Shown here piece after piece: positions 52,286 to 60,657 of a stretch of 64,000 nt of DNA; the stretch's first letter is position 1, and every line of letters starts with the position of its first letter. The DNA comes from Campylobacter sp. (GTDB lineage: Bacteria; Campylobacterota; Campylobacteria; Campylobacterales; Campylobacteraceae): NCBI RefSeq assembly GCF_019423325.1, contig NZ_JAHZBQ010000001.1, positions 248,001 to 312,000 on the forward strand, written 5' to 3'. Under the pieces are notes generated by a model. It was given only the letters and a program-made list of their open reading frames with translations, was not told the DNA's origin and did no database searches. The translations under genes and the position numbers were made by a program.

Positions 52286-53158
52286 ATGTTTAACGGACTG
52301 ATCAGAGAGATCGCGCAGGTTGCGAGCTTTAGCGGCGATTTGCTGCGACTGCGCGCGAAATACCGCCCCGCGCTCGGAGATAGCGTCGCGGTAAACGGCG
52401 CGTGCCTGAGCGTGACGCGGCTTTTTGCGGACGGATTTGCGGTGCAGCTTTCGAGCGAAACGGCGCGCGTCATCGCCGCACAAAACCTGCGTGGCTCGGT
52501 GCATATCGAGCCAGCGATGCGGCTAGGCGAGCGCATAGACGGGCATTTGATCCAAGGGCACGTCGATGCCGTGGGTGAAATTTATAAAATTTCAAAGCTT
52601 GTAAGCGGCGTCGATTTTTTTATCCGCGCACCGCTGCACATAGCGCCGCTACTAGCGCCGAAGGGCTCGGTGGCGATCGATGGCGTGAGCCTAACGATCA
52701 ACGAAGTGCTTGAAAGCGGCGGCTCGCACGGGCGAAATTTTAACGGCCAAGGTCTTGACGGCGGAAATTTTACTCGTAAAGAGCCGCGCGGCGCAAATTT
52801 TAACTGCTCAGGCTTAAATTTTAACGGCGTAAGCTTGCGCGGGCAAAATTTTAGCAGCTCAAATTCCGTTCGCGATCCAAACTTTTTGGGCGCAAATTTA
52901 AAAAGCGGAGCGCAAAGTTGCGCCATTCGTCTTACGATCATCCCGCTCACGCTTAAGGATACGCTTTTTGGATCATACAAAATCGGGCGCCTCGTAAATA
53001 TCGAAACCGATCTGCTCACGCGATACGTCGCGGCGCAGATACGCTTTGCCGGCGGACAGCCCGTCTGCGGTATGGACACGGCACGTGATGATAGCGCCGC
53101 AAGCGGGAAAGATGGGCTTTCGTGGGATGCGGTAGATAAAATTTTGAGCCTGTATTAA
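52286..53158 (+). CDS. ribE: Riboflavin synthase, alpha chain, with ~65-residue insertion
   Basis: 290 residues against ~200 for the family. It starts MFNGLIREIAQV (usual MFTGII), with GDSVAVNGACLSVT in the first lumazine-binding barrel, MRLGERIDGHLIQGHVDAVG between the barrels, and IAPKGSVAIDGVSLTINEV-like ending of the second barrel's first half. Then, at about residues 145-209, comes an Asn/Phe/Gly/Ser-rich stretch (GANFNCSGLNFNGVSLRGQN) before RLTIIPLTLKDTLFGSYKIG and RLVNIETDLL. It converts two 6,7-dimethyl-8-ribityllumazine to riboflavin. The insertion lies in a loop of the second barrel and stays in frame. It is ten bases ahead of pgeF. Confidence 0.92.
   Translation: MFNGLIREIAQVASFSGDLLRLRAKYRPALGDSVAVNGACLSVTRLFADGFAVQLSSETARVIAAQNLRGSVHIEPAMRLGERIDGHLIQGHVDAVGEIYKISKLVSGVDFFIRAPLHIAPLLAPKGSVAIDGVSLTINEVLESGGSHGRNFNGQGLDGGNFTRKEPRGANFNCSGLNFNGVSLRGQNFSSSNSVRDPNFLGANLKSGAQSCAIRLTIIPLTLKDTLFGSYKIGRLVNIETDLLTRYVAAQIRFAGGQPVCGMDTARDDSAASGKDGLSWDAVDKILSLY
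52720..52910 (+). repeat. In-frame insertion in ribE
   Basis: Regularly spaced GGCGAAATTTTAA, GGCGGAAATTTTA, GGCGCAAATTTTAA and GGGCAAAATTTTAG words, about 18-30 bases apart, encoding G-x-N-F units. Edges are approximate. Confidence 0.7.
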
Positions 53159-53168
53159 GCGGCGCGCG

Positions 53169-53897
53169 ATGGCTAAAATAGAAATTTGCAGAGAAAATCT
53201 TGAGTTTGTATTGGACGGACACGGCGTGCTAGCGGGCTTTAGCACGCGGCTTGGCGGCGTAAGCGGTGGGGCCTACGCAAGTCTAAATTTAGGAGATCAC
53301 GTAGGCGACGATCCGCAAAACGTCGCGCAAAATCGCGAAATTTTAGCCGCTGCGCTCGGTATCGCGCCTCGAAATTTAAAATTTATGCGCCAGATCCACT
53401 CGAGCAAGGTTGAAATTTTACGCGCAGGCAGCGATGAAATCCCACCCTGCGACGGGCTCGTGACCGATTTGCGCGGCGCAGCGCTGTGCGTGCTGGTAGC
53501 GGACTGTTCGCCCGTTTTGATCGCGGACGAGCGACGCGGCGTGGTTGCTGCGGTGCATGCGGGGCGCGCGGGCGTGATAGGGCGGATCTGCACGAATGCG
53601 ATAAATTTGATGAGCGAGCGCTTCGGCTGCGTCGCTGCGGAGCTGAAGGTATTCGTGGGCGCTAATATCAAGGCGAGAAATTACGAACTCGGCGGGCTTG
53701 ATCTGGGCGAGTTCGAGCGCTACAAAACGCAGGGGCATTTCGATCTAAACGACGCACTTCGCGATGAGCTCGCAGCTGCGGGGGTGCGAAACGTTAAATT
53801 TGATCCGCGCTGCACCTTCGAGAGCGATCGGCATTTTTCTTACCGCAGAGATGGCGTCACGGGGCGCTTCTGCGGCTTTGTGATGAATAAAATTTAA
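53169..53897 (+). CDS. pgeF: Polyphenol oxidase / laccase-domain family protein (YfiH, PgeF type)
   Basis: 242 residues. Family motifs: STRLGGVSGGAYASLNLGDH at the N-terminus, LKFMRQIHSSKVE with a metal-ligand His, LCVLVADCSPVLIAD with the Cys ligand, and AAVHAGRAGVIGRI with the second His. It ends with FDPRCTFESDRHFSYRRDG. Members were named after laccase-like activity; more recent work assigns them to purine nucleoside cleavage and peptidoglycan proofreading. The ATG has a weak site and follows ribE closely. It ends four bases inside the converging XRE gene. Confidence 0.9.
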   Translation: MAKIEICRENLEFVLDGHGVLAGFSTRLGGVSGGAYASLNLGDHVGDDPQNVAQNREILAAALGIAPRNLKFMRQIHSSKVEILRAGSDEIPPCDGLVTDLRGAALCVLVADCSPVLIADERRGVVAAVHAGRAGVIGRICTNAINLMSERFGCVAAELKVFVGANIKARNYELGGLDLGEFERYKTQGHFDLNDALRDELAAAGVRNVKFDPRCTFESDRHFSYRRDGVTGRFCGFVMNKI

Positions 53898-54169
53898 TCG
53901 GCTTGTGGCTGTGGATCAAAAGCAAAAAATTCTGAAATATCTACTTCCAAAACATCTGCTATTTTTATCAAATGCTCGATATTGAAATGTTTTTTATTGA
54001 TATGAAGTTCAGCCATTGAGATCGTTCCTACGGCTTTGTGTCCAATAGCGAGGGCGAGTGAAAGCTGCGAAACGCCTTTTACCGTTCTGATGCGCTTGAC
54101 ATTATCGCCGATAGCCTTGTAAATAGCGTCCATCTTCTCATCGGTTATCGTGCAATCCTTCAAATACAC
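53894..54169 (-). CDS. XRE-type helix-turn-helix regulator
   Basis: Up to 91 residues (GTG start at 54169) or 79 from the ATG at 54133; neither RBS is strong. The helix-turn-helix is KRIRTVKGVSQLSLALAIGH followed by KAVGTISMAEL, with IEHLIKIADVLEVDISEFFA as the closing helices, typical of the lambda-Cro/XRE family. It is divergent from three unknown genes, with a shared palindromic promoter between them, which suggests it regulates itself and the three genes. It converges on pgeF with a 4-base overlap. It belongs to an AT-rich island. Confidence 0.85.
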   Translation of the reverse strand: MYLKDCTITDEKMDAIYKAIGDNVKRIRTVKGVSQLSLALAIGHKAVGTISMAELHINKKHFNIEHLIKIADVLEVDISEFFAFDPQPQAD

Positions 54170-54182
54170 CTACCTATAATTA

Positions 54183-54236
54183 AACTAACCATAAGTATAT
54201 TTGGATTATAATCCGCTATCAACTAACTATAGTTAG
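54183..54236. promoter_or_regulatory. Divergent promoter with palindromic -10 and two operator-like sites
   Basis: GGATTATAATCC (54203-54214) is a perfect palindrome and supplies TATAAT on both strands. A 14-base palindrome CTAACTATAGTTAG lies at 54223-54236 on the side of the plus-strand genes; a related CTAACCATAAG lies at about 54185-54195 on the side of the XRE gene. They are natural candidates for operators of the XRE protein. Confidence 0.6.
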
Positions 54237-54252
54237 AAATTTTAAAATTTGG

Positions 54253-54726
54253 ATGCAAATTATGGAAAATATAAAAATTTTAAAAGAGATATTAGAAACC
54301 AAAAAGATACTACTAATCCCACCATATGTTCAAATTGCTTTCGAAAAGATCATGCATGAATTTAATATCAGATCAGATGCTGAAGAATTTATTTATGAGC
54401 AATTATGTCCTATGTATCACAGCGACGATCGTCTGTCGTTAAGATTTTGCGAGGATAGCGGAATTTCAAAGGATAAATATCAAGTACCGTTTATGACATA
54501 TGATACTGTTGCGGGTGATATATTGCTTGATATGCAGATGAATTTACGACAAAATTTTATTACTACAATGTGTATAAGAACATCAACCGATGGGGAATGT
54601 ATGCTGACGTTGGCAGATACCCCTTTGACGGTGCAGTTTTTTTCATACGCTATAATCGTAGCCATAATGAAAATATATAGAATTGGCGATTATGATCGTA
54701 TTATATCTGATTTTCCAAATTTCTAA
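54253..54726 (+). CDS. Unknown protein, first gene of the XRE-linked trio
   Basis: 157 residues (ATG 54253; a second ATG nine bases later is equally possible). Soluble, no domain recognised. Segments: ILKEILETKKILLIPPYVQI, FIYEQLCPMYHSDDRLSLRF, NLRQNFITTMCIRTSTDGEC. The gene is AT-rich, unlike pgeF and rpsB on either side. It follows the divergent promoter by about 40 bases. Confidence 0.6.
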   Translation: MQIMENIKILKEILETKKILLIPPYVQIAFEKIMHEFNIRSDAEEFIYEQLCPMYHSDDRLSLRFCEDSGISKDKYQVPFMTYDTVAGDILLDMQMNLRQNFITTMCIRTSTDGECMLTLADTPLTVQFFSYAIIVAIMKIYRIGDYDRIISDFPNF

Positions 54727-54752
54727 TAGTCATTTTTTATTAGGAGGATTTT

Positions 54753-55163
54753 ATGGGAGATATCATATTTGTTATAATTTTAGTTGCGATAGTTTGGGCA
54801 ATTAGTTATAACATAAAAAATAATAATGAAGATGATACTACTAGCAGCATAGATATAGATAGAGAAAATATAGATGATACAATGAAAATATCTGATAAAT
54901 ATTCTGAAATAGATCAAAATCTTGAAAAAGCGGCAATTTTATTGACAATACTATTAGAAAACGAGGGTATACGTACTATTGATTTGTCTTCGTCAATAGA
55001 TGCATATAAAAGAATTGTACTTAAAGTAATTAAAAGGTACAATTACAAATGTGCCGATGAACAATTGAAACTGATTAAACAAATTTTTATAACTTGTACT
55101 CTTGCGGCTGACGGCGATGTCACGAATTTTATAAAAACCGAATTTGAATTGCTTGGTGTCTGA
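54753..55163 (+). CDS. Unknown protein with N-terminal membrane helix, second of the trio
   Basis: 136 residues. A membrane helix at residues 3-19 (DIIFVIILVAIVWAISY), an acidic linker (NNNEDDTTSSIDIDRENID) and a helical domain from about residue 45 to the end. RBS TTAGGAGGATTTT, the best in the island. Its C-terminus (FITCTLAADGDVTNFIKTEF) is laid out like that of the next protein (NGADKTKTHEFIVNEFENF), so the two may be distant relatives; this is a weak similarity by eye. Function unknown. Confidence 0.6.
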   Translation: MGDIIFVIILVAIVWAISYNIKNNNEDDTTSSIDIDRENIDDTMKISDKYSEIDQNLEKAAILLTILLENEGIRTIDLSSSIDAYKRIVLKVIKRYNYKCADEQLKLIKQIFITCTLAADGDVTNFIKTEFELLGV

Positions 55164-55199
55164 GTATTACGTAATCTAAGATTAAAATAAGGATAAAAT

Positions 55200-55730
55200 A
55201 TGGACTTTGAGAGATTTTTAAAAAATAAAATTGAAGCCAAAAATGTTTTTATAGGATTTTTAGATAAATTCTATGGCTTTAAGCTTGGCAAAGTTGGAAT
55301 TTCAAATCTCGTTATAGATACGCTTTTACGTGGGTCTAAAAAACAATTTAGTAATTTTACTGATGTCTGCGCCTTTTTTGAATCGCAATGGCAAGTAAGA
55401 TTGGAATATGACTATAACGATACAGATATAGCTTACATATGCTACTTTATTGACATTGCATTTAAAATTTGTGGAATTTTAAATGGCGAAATTGACAATG
55501 AGGTTAAGACACATGTGATTAGAAAATATTCTGAGAACGATGGATTTGTATCAGCTTTGATTTATATGGCATATGGACGACAAATTTCAACAATTTTAAC
55601 TTGCGTAAATCAACTCGCTGTATTTGCTACAGTCTATAGTATCAATATTATTAATGGTGCAGATAAAACAAAAACTCATGAATTTATAGTAAATGAATTT
55701 GAAAATTTCCTATCAAAGTTGATGTATTAA
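55200..55730 (+). CDS. Unknown protein, third of the trio
   Basis: 176 residues, helical, no signal peptide. Segments FIGFLDKFYGFKLGKVGISN, DIAYICYFIDIAFKICGILN and ALIYMAYGRQISTILTCVNQ alternate hydrophobic and charged residues, suggesting packed helices rather than membrane spans. RBS AAGGATAAAAT. AT-rich like the other two genes. No homologue recognised. Confidence 0.6.
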   Translation: MDFERFLKNKIEAKNVFIGFLDKFYGFKLGKVGISNLVIDTLLRGSKKQFSNFTDVCAFFESQWQVRLEYDYNDTDIAYICYFIDIAFKICGILNGEIDNEVKTHVIRKYSENDGFVSALIYMAYGRQISTILTCVNQLAVFATVYSINIINGADKTKTHEFIVNEFENFLSKLMY

Positions 55731-56033
55731 GTGCCAAAAATCAACGATAGAACTTTGTTGATTCCTAAAATTTTTAACCATTTTTTATGTACTATATAAA
55801 AATTACAAGATTTTATTATAAGGATATCTTGGTGAAATAATAAACTTTGCGTCAATATATCGCTCTTGATCCCTCGTTTTTTATAATCAGCTTATTTTAA
55901 TAAAATTTTAAATATAATTCTTATTTCATTTCACACGCATCAATCCTTGATTTAGTTGTAAATTTAGAGCAAATTTACGGGCGGATGCGGAGGAATAAAC
56001 TAAATTTCGGGGCAACCCACAAGGAGAAAACTC
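55731..56033 (+). promoter_or_regulatory. rpsB promoter and leader
   Basis: Two TATAAT boxes, at 55882-55887 and 55913-55918, precede a ~110-base leader and the RBS CACAAGGAGAAAACTC. Ribosomal operons often have autoregulatory structures in the leader; I could not make out a convincing one by eye. Confidence 0.5.
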
Positions 56034-56831
56034 ATGGTAACAATGAGAGATTTGCTAGAGTGCGGCGTTCATTTCGGACACCAAACGCGCAGATGGAATC
56101 CGAAGATGAAAAAATTCATTTTCGGCGAGAGAAAAGGTATCTACATCATAGATCTACAAAAAACTATCCGCTACTTCCGCTACACTTATAATATCGTACG
56201 CGACGCGGCTGCCGAGGGCAAGACGATACTTTTCGTAGGCACTAAAAAGCAAGCCGGCGCGACGCTAAAAGAGTACGCCGAAAAATGCGGCATGCCTTAT
56301 GTGAGCCACAGATGGTTAGGCGGCATGCTGACGAATTTTTCCACTATCAAGCAATCGATCCGCAAGCTCGAAGTAATCGAGACTATGGAAGAGGACGGCT
56401 CGATAAATTTACTAACTAAAAAAGAGGCGCTAATGCTTCGCCGCAAAAAAGAGAAGCTCGAGCTTTATCTAGGCGGTATTCGCAATATGAAGGGCCTTCC
56501 CGATATGATCTTCGTCATCGATGTTGTAAAAGAAAAGATCGCCGTAGCGGAAGCTAACCGCCTAAAAATGCCGGTTATCGCGCCTTTGGATACGAACTGC
56601 GATCCGGATGTAGTCGATTTCCCGATTCCGGGCAACGACGATGCGATCCGCTCGGTTCAGCTTTTCTGCCAAGAGATGGCTGAGGCGATCAACGAAGGCA
56701 AGGCGCTTCGCGATCAAGATGCGAGCGAGGATGTCGAGCAGAGCGAAGCCATCAGCGACGAGGAGAAAGAGGAAGTCGTAGCTGAGGCGATGAGCGAAGA
56801 GGATTTTGACGTAAGCGAGGACGAAGAGTAA
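56034..56831 (+). CDS. rpsB: 30S ribosomal protein S2
   Basis: 265 residues. It starts VTMRDLLECGVHFGHQTRRW, the S2 signature, followed by RKGIYIIDLQKTIRYFRYTY, TKKQAGATLKEYAEKCGMPY, RWLGGMLTNFSTIKQSIRKL and DMIFVIDVVKEKIAVAEANR. The C-terminal ~40 residues are very acidic (DEEKEEVVAEAMSEEDFDVS), as in other Campylobacter S2 proteins. The stop and the tsf start share one base (TAATG). Confidence 0.98.
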   Translation: MVTMRDLLECGVHFGHQTRRWNPKMKKFIFGERKGIYIIDLQKTIRYFRYTYNIVRDAAAEGKTILFVGTKKQAGATLKEYAEKCGMPYVSHRWLGGMLTNFSTIKQSIRKLEVIETMEEDGSINLLTKKEALMLRRKKEKLELYLGGIRNMKGLPDMIFVIDVVKEKIAVAEANRLKMPVIAPLDTNCDPDVVDFPIPGNDDAIRSVQLFCQEMAEAINEGKALRDQDASEDVEQSEAISDEEKEEVVAEAMSEEDFDVSEDEE

Positions 56832-57895
56832 TGGAAATCAGCGCGCAAATGGTAAAAGAGCTCCGCGAGAGCACCGGAGCGGGGATGATGGACTGCAAAA
56901 AGGCTTTAGTTGAAACAGACGGCGATATGGATAAGGCCGTCGATCTGCTTCGCGAAAAGGGCCTTGGAAAGGCTGCTAAAAAAGCCGACCGCCTAGCTAG
57001 CGAGGGTCTAGTGAGCGTCGAAGTGGGCGCGGATCATAAGATCGCCACGATAAGCGAGATAAATTCCGAAACCGACTTCGTAGCTAAAAATCAAAATTTT
57101 ATAAATTTAGTTAAAAATACTACTCTACATATCCAAAGCAAGGGCATTAGCAGCATTGATGAGCTAAATTCCAGCATCATCGACGGCGTTAAATTTGACG
57201 AGCATCTAAAGAGTCAGATCGCTACGATTGGCGAAAATTTGGTCGTTAGAAGATTTGAAACGATTAAGGCGGGCGCAAACGGCGTGGTAAACGGCTACCT
57301 ACACTCAAACGGTCGCGTAGGCGTCATCATCGCCGCAGCTTGCGACAGTGAGCGGACTGCAGAGGGTGCGAAGGAGCTTATAAAAAATCTCTGCATGCAT
57401 GCAGCCGCGATGAAACCTCAGGTTATCAGCTATAAAGAGCTTGATCCCGGTTTTATCGAAAAAGAATTCTTAGCTCTTAAAGGCGAGTTTGAGAAGGAAA
57501 ATGAGGAGTTCGTACGCTTAGGCAAGCCGCTTCATAAGATCCCGCGGTTCGGCTCGCGCGCGCATTTAACGGACGAAATTTTAGCCAAAGAGATCGAAGT
57601 TTTAAAAGACGAGCTTCGCAAACAAAATAAACCTGAAAAAATTTGGGATAAAATTTTACCGGGCCAGATCGATCGCTTCATCGCCGATAATACTCAAATC
57701 GATCAGCGCCTCACGCTGCTAGGGCAATTTTACGTTATGGACGATAAAAAAACCGTTGAGCAGGTGATTGACGAAGAAGCTAAAAAACTAGGCGGCAAGA
57801 TCGAGATCGTAAAATACGTCCGCTTTGAAGTGGGCGAGGGTCTGGAGAAAAAGAGTGAAGACTTCGCTGCCGAAGTAGCGGCTCAAATTGGCTAA
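56831..57895 (+). CDS. tsf: Translation elongation factor Ts
   Basis: 354 residues. MVKELRESTGAGMMDCKKAL and DMDKAVDLLREKGLGKAAKK form the UBA-like N-terminal domain; SEINSETDFVAKNQNF is the second signature; VVNGYLHSNGRVGVIIAAAC follows. It recycles EF-Tu from GDP to GTP. It overlaps rpsB by one base and lies two bases ahead of the ABC ATPase gene. The length is that usual in Campylobacter, longer than E. coli EF-Ts (~283). Confidence 0.98.
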   Translation: MEISAQMVKELRESTGAGMMDCKKALVETDGDMDKAVDLLREKGLGKAAKKADRLASEGLVSVEVGADHKIATISEINSETDFVAKNQNFINLVKNTTLHIQSKGISSIDELNSSIIDGVKFDEHLKSQIATIGENLVVRRFETIKAGANGVVNGYLHSNGRVGVIIAAACDSERTAEGAKELIKNLCMHAAAMKPQVISYKELDPGFIEKEFLALKGEFEKENEEFVRLGKPLHKIPRFGSRAHLTDEILAKEIEVLKDELRKQNKPEKIWDKILPGQIDRFIADNTQIDQRLTLLGQFYVMDDKKTVEQVIDEEAKKLGGKIEIVKYVRFEVGEGLEKKSEDFAAEVAAQIG

Positions 57896-57897
57896 AT

Positions 57898-58539
57898 ATG
57901 GAACTTCTAAAGGGCGTAAATCTTACTCACGCGTATGATTATACGCTCTTTGAAAATGTAAGCTTAAGTGTCCAAGAGAGCGAGAGCATCGCCATTTTGG
58001 GCGTTAGCGGCTGCGGCAAATCGACCCTGCTTCATATTCTATGCACGCTTTTAAAACCGAACTCGGGCGAGTTGATCTACGGCGGGCGCAGTATTTACGA
58101 GCTAAGCTCCGATGAGAGACTTAAAATTCGCCGCAACGACTTCGGCATAATATTTCAATCCCACTACCTTTTTAAGGGCTTCTCCTCTGGCGAAAATATC
58201 GAACTCGCTGCTAAACTTACGAATAATGCAATAGATGATGAAATTTTAAAAAAGCTTCAGATCGAACATACTTTAAAGCAAGGCGTGGGCGAGCTTAGCG
58301 GCGGACAGCAGCAGCGCGTGAGTATCGCCCGTATACTTTGCAAAAAGCCGCGCATAATCTTTGCCGACGAGCCTACTGGAAATTTAGACAAAGATACCGC
58401 AAACGAGGTCATGGACGTGATTTTTGATTACGTAAAATCCAGCCGTGGCGCGCTCGTGCTCGTGACCCACGATGAGAATTTAGCGCAAAAATGCTGCAAA
58501 GTTTATCGCCTAAATAACCGAAATTTAGCGCAAATATAA
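57898..58539 (+). CDS. LolD/FtsE-like ABC transporter ATP-binding protein
   Basis: 213 residues, one ATPase domain. Walker A ILGVSGCGKSTLLHIL (residues ~33-48), Q-loop GIIFQSHYLF, signature ELSGGQQQRVSIARI, Walker B IIFADEPTGNLD and switch His VLVTHD. The ADEPTGNLD form is typical of the MacB/LolD/FtsE group. No permease gene is next to it; in C. jejuni the same gene (Cj1180c) also follows tsf alone, so the partner must be encoded elsewhere. It is in the rpsB operon by spacing (two bases). Confidence 0.88.
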   Translation: MELLKGVNLTHAYDYTLFENVSLSVQESESIAILGVSGCGKSTLLHILCTLLKPNSGELIYGGRSIYELSSDERLKIRRNDFGIIFQSHYLFKGFSSGENIELAAKLTNNAIDDEILKKLQIEHTLKQGVGELSGGQQQRVSIARILCKKPRIIFADEPTGNLDKDTANEVMDVIFDYVKSSRGALVLVTHDENLAQKCCKVYRLNNRNLAQI

Positions 58540-58596
58540 GCAATTAATAACCAAAAATATCTTACAATAGCCCAAATTCTTTCTAAAAGGTCATAA

Positions 58597-60657
58597 ATGA
58601 AAATTCTACTTGACAATCACAATGAGCAGGTTGCAAGTGTCGTAAATATTTGCTGCGAGCGCATCGGTGCGGATCTGGTAGCATATAGTGCGGACGAGAG
58701 TGAATATGATTTGACGATAAAAAATTATGAAGATGGCGATGATATTTCAAAATTTGATCTTAATAAGACGCTATTTCTGACGCCTAAAAATGTCTCGGTC
58801 CCAGGAGCGCGATACACCCTTACTAAGCCTTTTTCGCCGCTTGAGCTCATCACGTTTATCAGCGAATTTTCGGTTCAAAATATGAGTGTGCAGGCGAAAG
58901 AAAAAATGGCGAAAGAATTTGCCGACGCAAGCTCTGTGATGAAAGAGATCGATGCGATTGACCAGGCAAATTCCGCTTCGGGCAGTAATTTTGAAGAGCT
59001 CGTGGATAGCTTTTACGACTCCGGCAAGGATATACCGCTTTCGCAGCTGGCAAGCGACATAGCGCCCGAGATTGCAGATGATGTCCCGCTTTCGCAGTTG
59101 GTAGGTGATATGCCGCGCACGGACGAGATCGCAGATGATATTCCACTCTCACAGCTTGCAGATGAAGCAGCTCTTGCGGACACCATCGCCGATGATACGC
59201 CGCTTAACGCCGTCGCAGAAAAGATTGCGGATAATATCGCAGATGATATGCCTCTAAACTTAGCTGCTAGTGATATTCCTGAGGATGTGCCGCTAAATAG
59301 TATCGGCGCAAGCGAGCCTGCCGAAAGTAATCACGCGCCTCAAGATGAAATTCCACTCGCAAAGGATGACGCTCCGATAGCTCTAGCGGCGCTAGATGAT
59401 GAAAATCCTAAGAATTCCAAAATAGATAAATCGCAGACAGAAGATGAAATTCCTGCCACACGGGCAAGCGAAACTTTACCGCTTGCGCAGCAAGACGAGC
59501 CGCAAAGAGCTGGCAGCTCTAATGAAACTGCTGTTGAAAAAAAGGCAGACGCTGGGCCTAATCTAGAGGAAGCGAAAGACTCTGCGGACGTTACGCTTAA
59601 ACAGCATGAGTCAGATGGCTCATTTGCCTATAAAACAGAGGAAAAAAAATCTGCCTCGCAAGTAGTGCAAGATGCAGCTGGCGCACCTGTTAACAGCGGA
59701 TTTGATATGGATTTTTCCAGGCTTTTCGATAGTGCCGGCATGCCCGTGGAGGAGTTTGGCGGATATGATAATTTTGCCGCGGCTGCGTTTGCTTCTGATG
59801 AAAAAGAGGATAAAAATACAGCGGCTACGGATTTTCAAAAAATGCAAATTTCGTCTCAATACGAGGTCGCTTCAGATACGCCGATTGCGTTAGCGGGTGC
59901 GGGCAATATACCTCGTGAAAATCTTTATAACGCCGTTCCGTTTCAAAGTATGGAATTTACTGGCGGATTTGCACAGAATACGCTTATGTCTGCTCATAAT
60001 GAAGCAGGGGATTCAATTAGCGCCAATTTCGCAGCTTCCGCGAATTTCGTAGCTTCTGCAAATTCTACTCCTGCGCCGAATTTTTCGGAGCTAAACTTAC
60101 CGCACATATTAGATGCCTCAGATTTACCGAAGCAAAGCGAGCAAGCCAATAGCGTTGCTGGCGGGTTTGCGGACGGATTTTTGCGCGCTATGGAGGGCGA
60201 TTTTGCAAACTCGTTTGCCGCAAGCTCCGCAGATAGCGAGCAATTTAAATCCGGCAAGCCCGCAAAGAGCGCCGCGCAGCAGATAAAATTTAATGCTTCA
60301 AAGCCTATATCAAAGGCTTCGGAGCGCGTAGAATTTAAAACGCATAAATTCGGCGCGTCCGAGCAGGTAAATGAGATGAAATTTGGCGCGCAATCTACGC
60401 CGAATGAGCTTGCCGCTTCGGCTGCGGCGGAATTTGCCAGCCTTATGGCAAGCGAGTTAGAGCCTAGCTCTAAAAGCGAGCCGCTGCGTAACGAGCATGG
60501 TAAAAAACCGAGTGCCGAGGAGCTGAAAACCAAGTTGCGCGATGATCTGGAAGCGGGCATCGCAAACACGATCGAGAAATTTGCGGGCAGCAAGGATGCT
60601 AAAGACGCGCTGAAGGACTTTAAGATCAATATCGACATATCGTTTGGAGATAGATAG
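58597..60657 (+). CDS. Large acidic low-complexity protein (Cj1178-like position)
   Basis: 686 residues. The N-terminal ~95 residues look folded (ILLDNHNEQVASVVNICCER, RYTLTKPFSPLELITFISEF), somewhat like a response-regulator fold. Residues ~145-260 carry about eight copies of a D-D/E-x-P-L-S/N-x-x-A unit (ADDVPLSQL, ADDIPLSQLA, ADDTPLNAVA, EDVPLNSIG). The rest is Ala/Ser/Asn/Glu-rich, with SANFAASANFVASANST and FAS-type repeats, to a helical end. C. jejuni has an acidic protein of unknown function at this place (Cj1178c). The stop shares one base with the GTG start of gmk. Confidence 0.7.
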   Translation: MKILLDNHNEQVASVVNICCERIGADLVAYSADESEYDLTIKNYEDGDDISKFDLNKTLFLTPKNVSVPGARYTLTKPFSPLELITFISEFSVQNMSVQAKEKMAKEFADASSVMKEIDAIDQANSASGSNFEELVDSFYDSGKDIPLSQLASDIAPEIADDVPLSQLVGDMPRTDEIADDIPLSQLADEAALADTIADDTPLNAVAEKIADNIADDMPLNLAASDIPEDVPLNSIGASEPAESNHAPQDEIPLAKDDAPIALAALDDENPKNSKIDKSQTEDEIPATRASETLPLAQQDEPQRAGSSNETAVEKKADAGPNLEEAKDSADVTLKQHESDGSFAYKTEEKKSASQVVQDAAGAPVNSGFDMDFSRLFDSAGMPVEEFGGYDNFAAAAFASDEKEDKNTAATDFQKMQISSQYEVASDTPIALAGAGNIPRENLYNAVPFQSMEFTGGFAQNTLMSAHNEAGDSISANFAASANFVASANSTPAPNFSELNLPHILDASDLPKQSEQANSVAGGFADGFLRAMEGDFANSFAASSADSEQFKSGKPAKSAAQQIKFNASKPISKASERVEFKTHKFGASEQVNEMKFGAQSTPNELAASAAAEFASLMASELEPSSKSEPLRNEHGKKPSAEELKTKLRDDLEAGIANTIEKFAGSKDAKDALKDFKINIDISFGDR

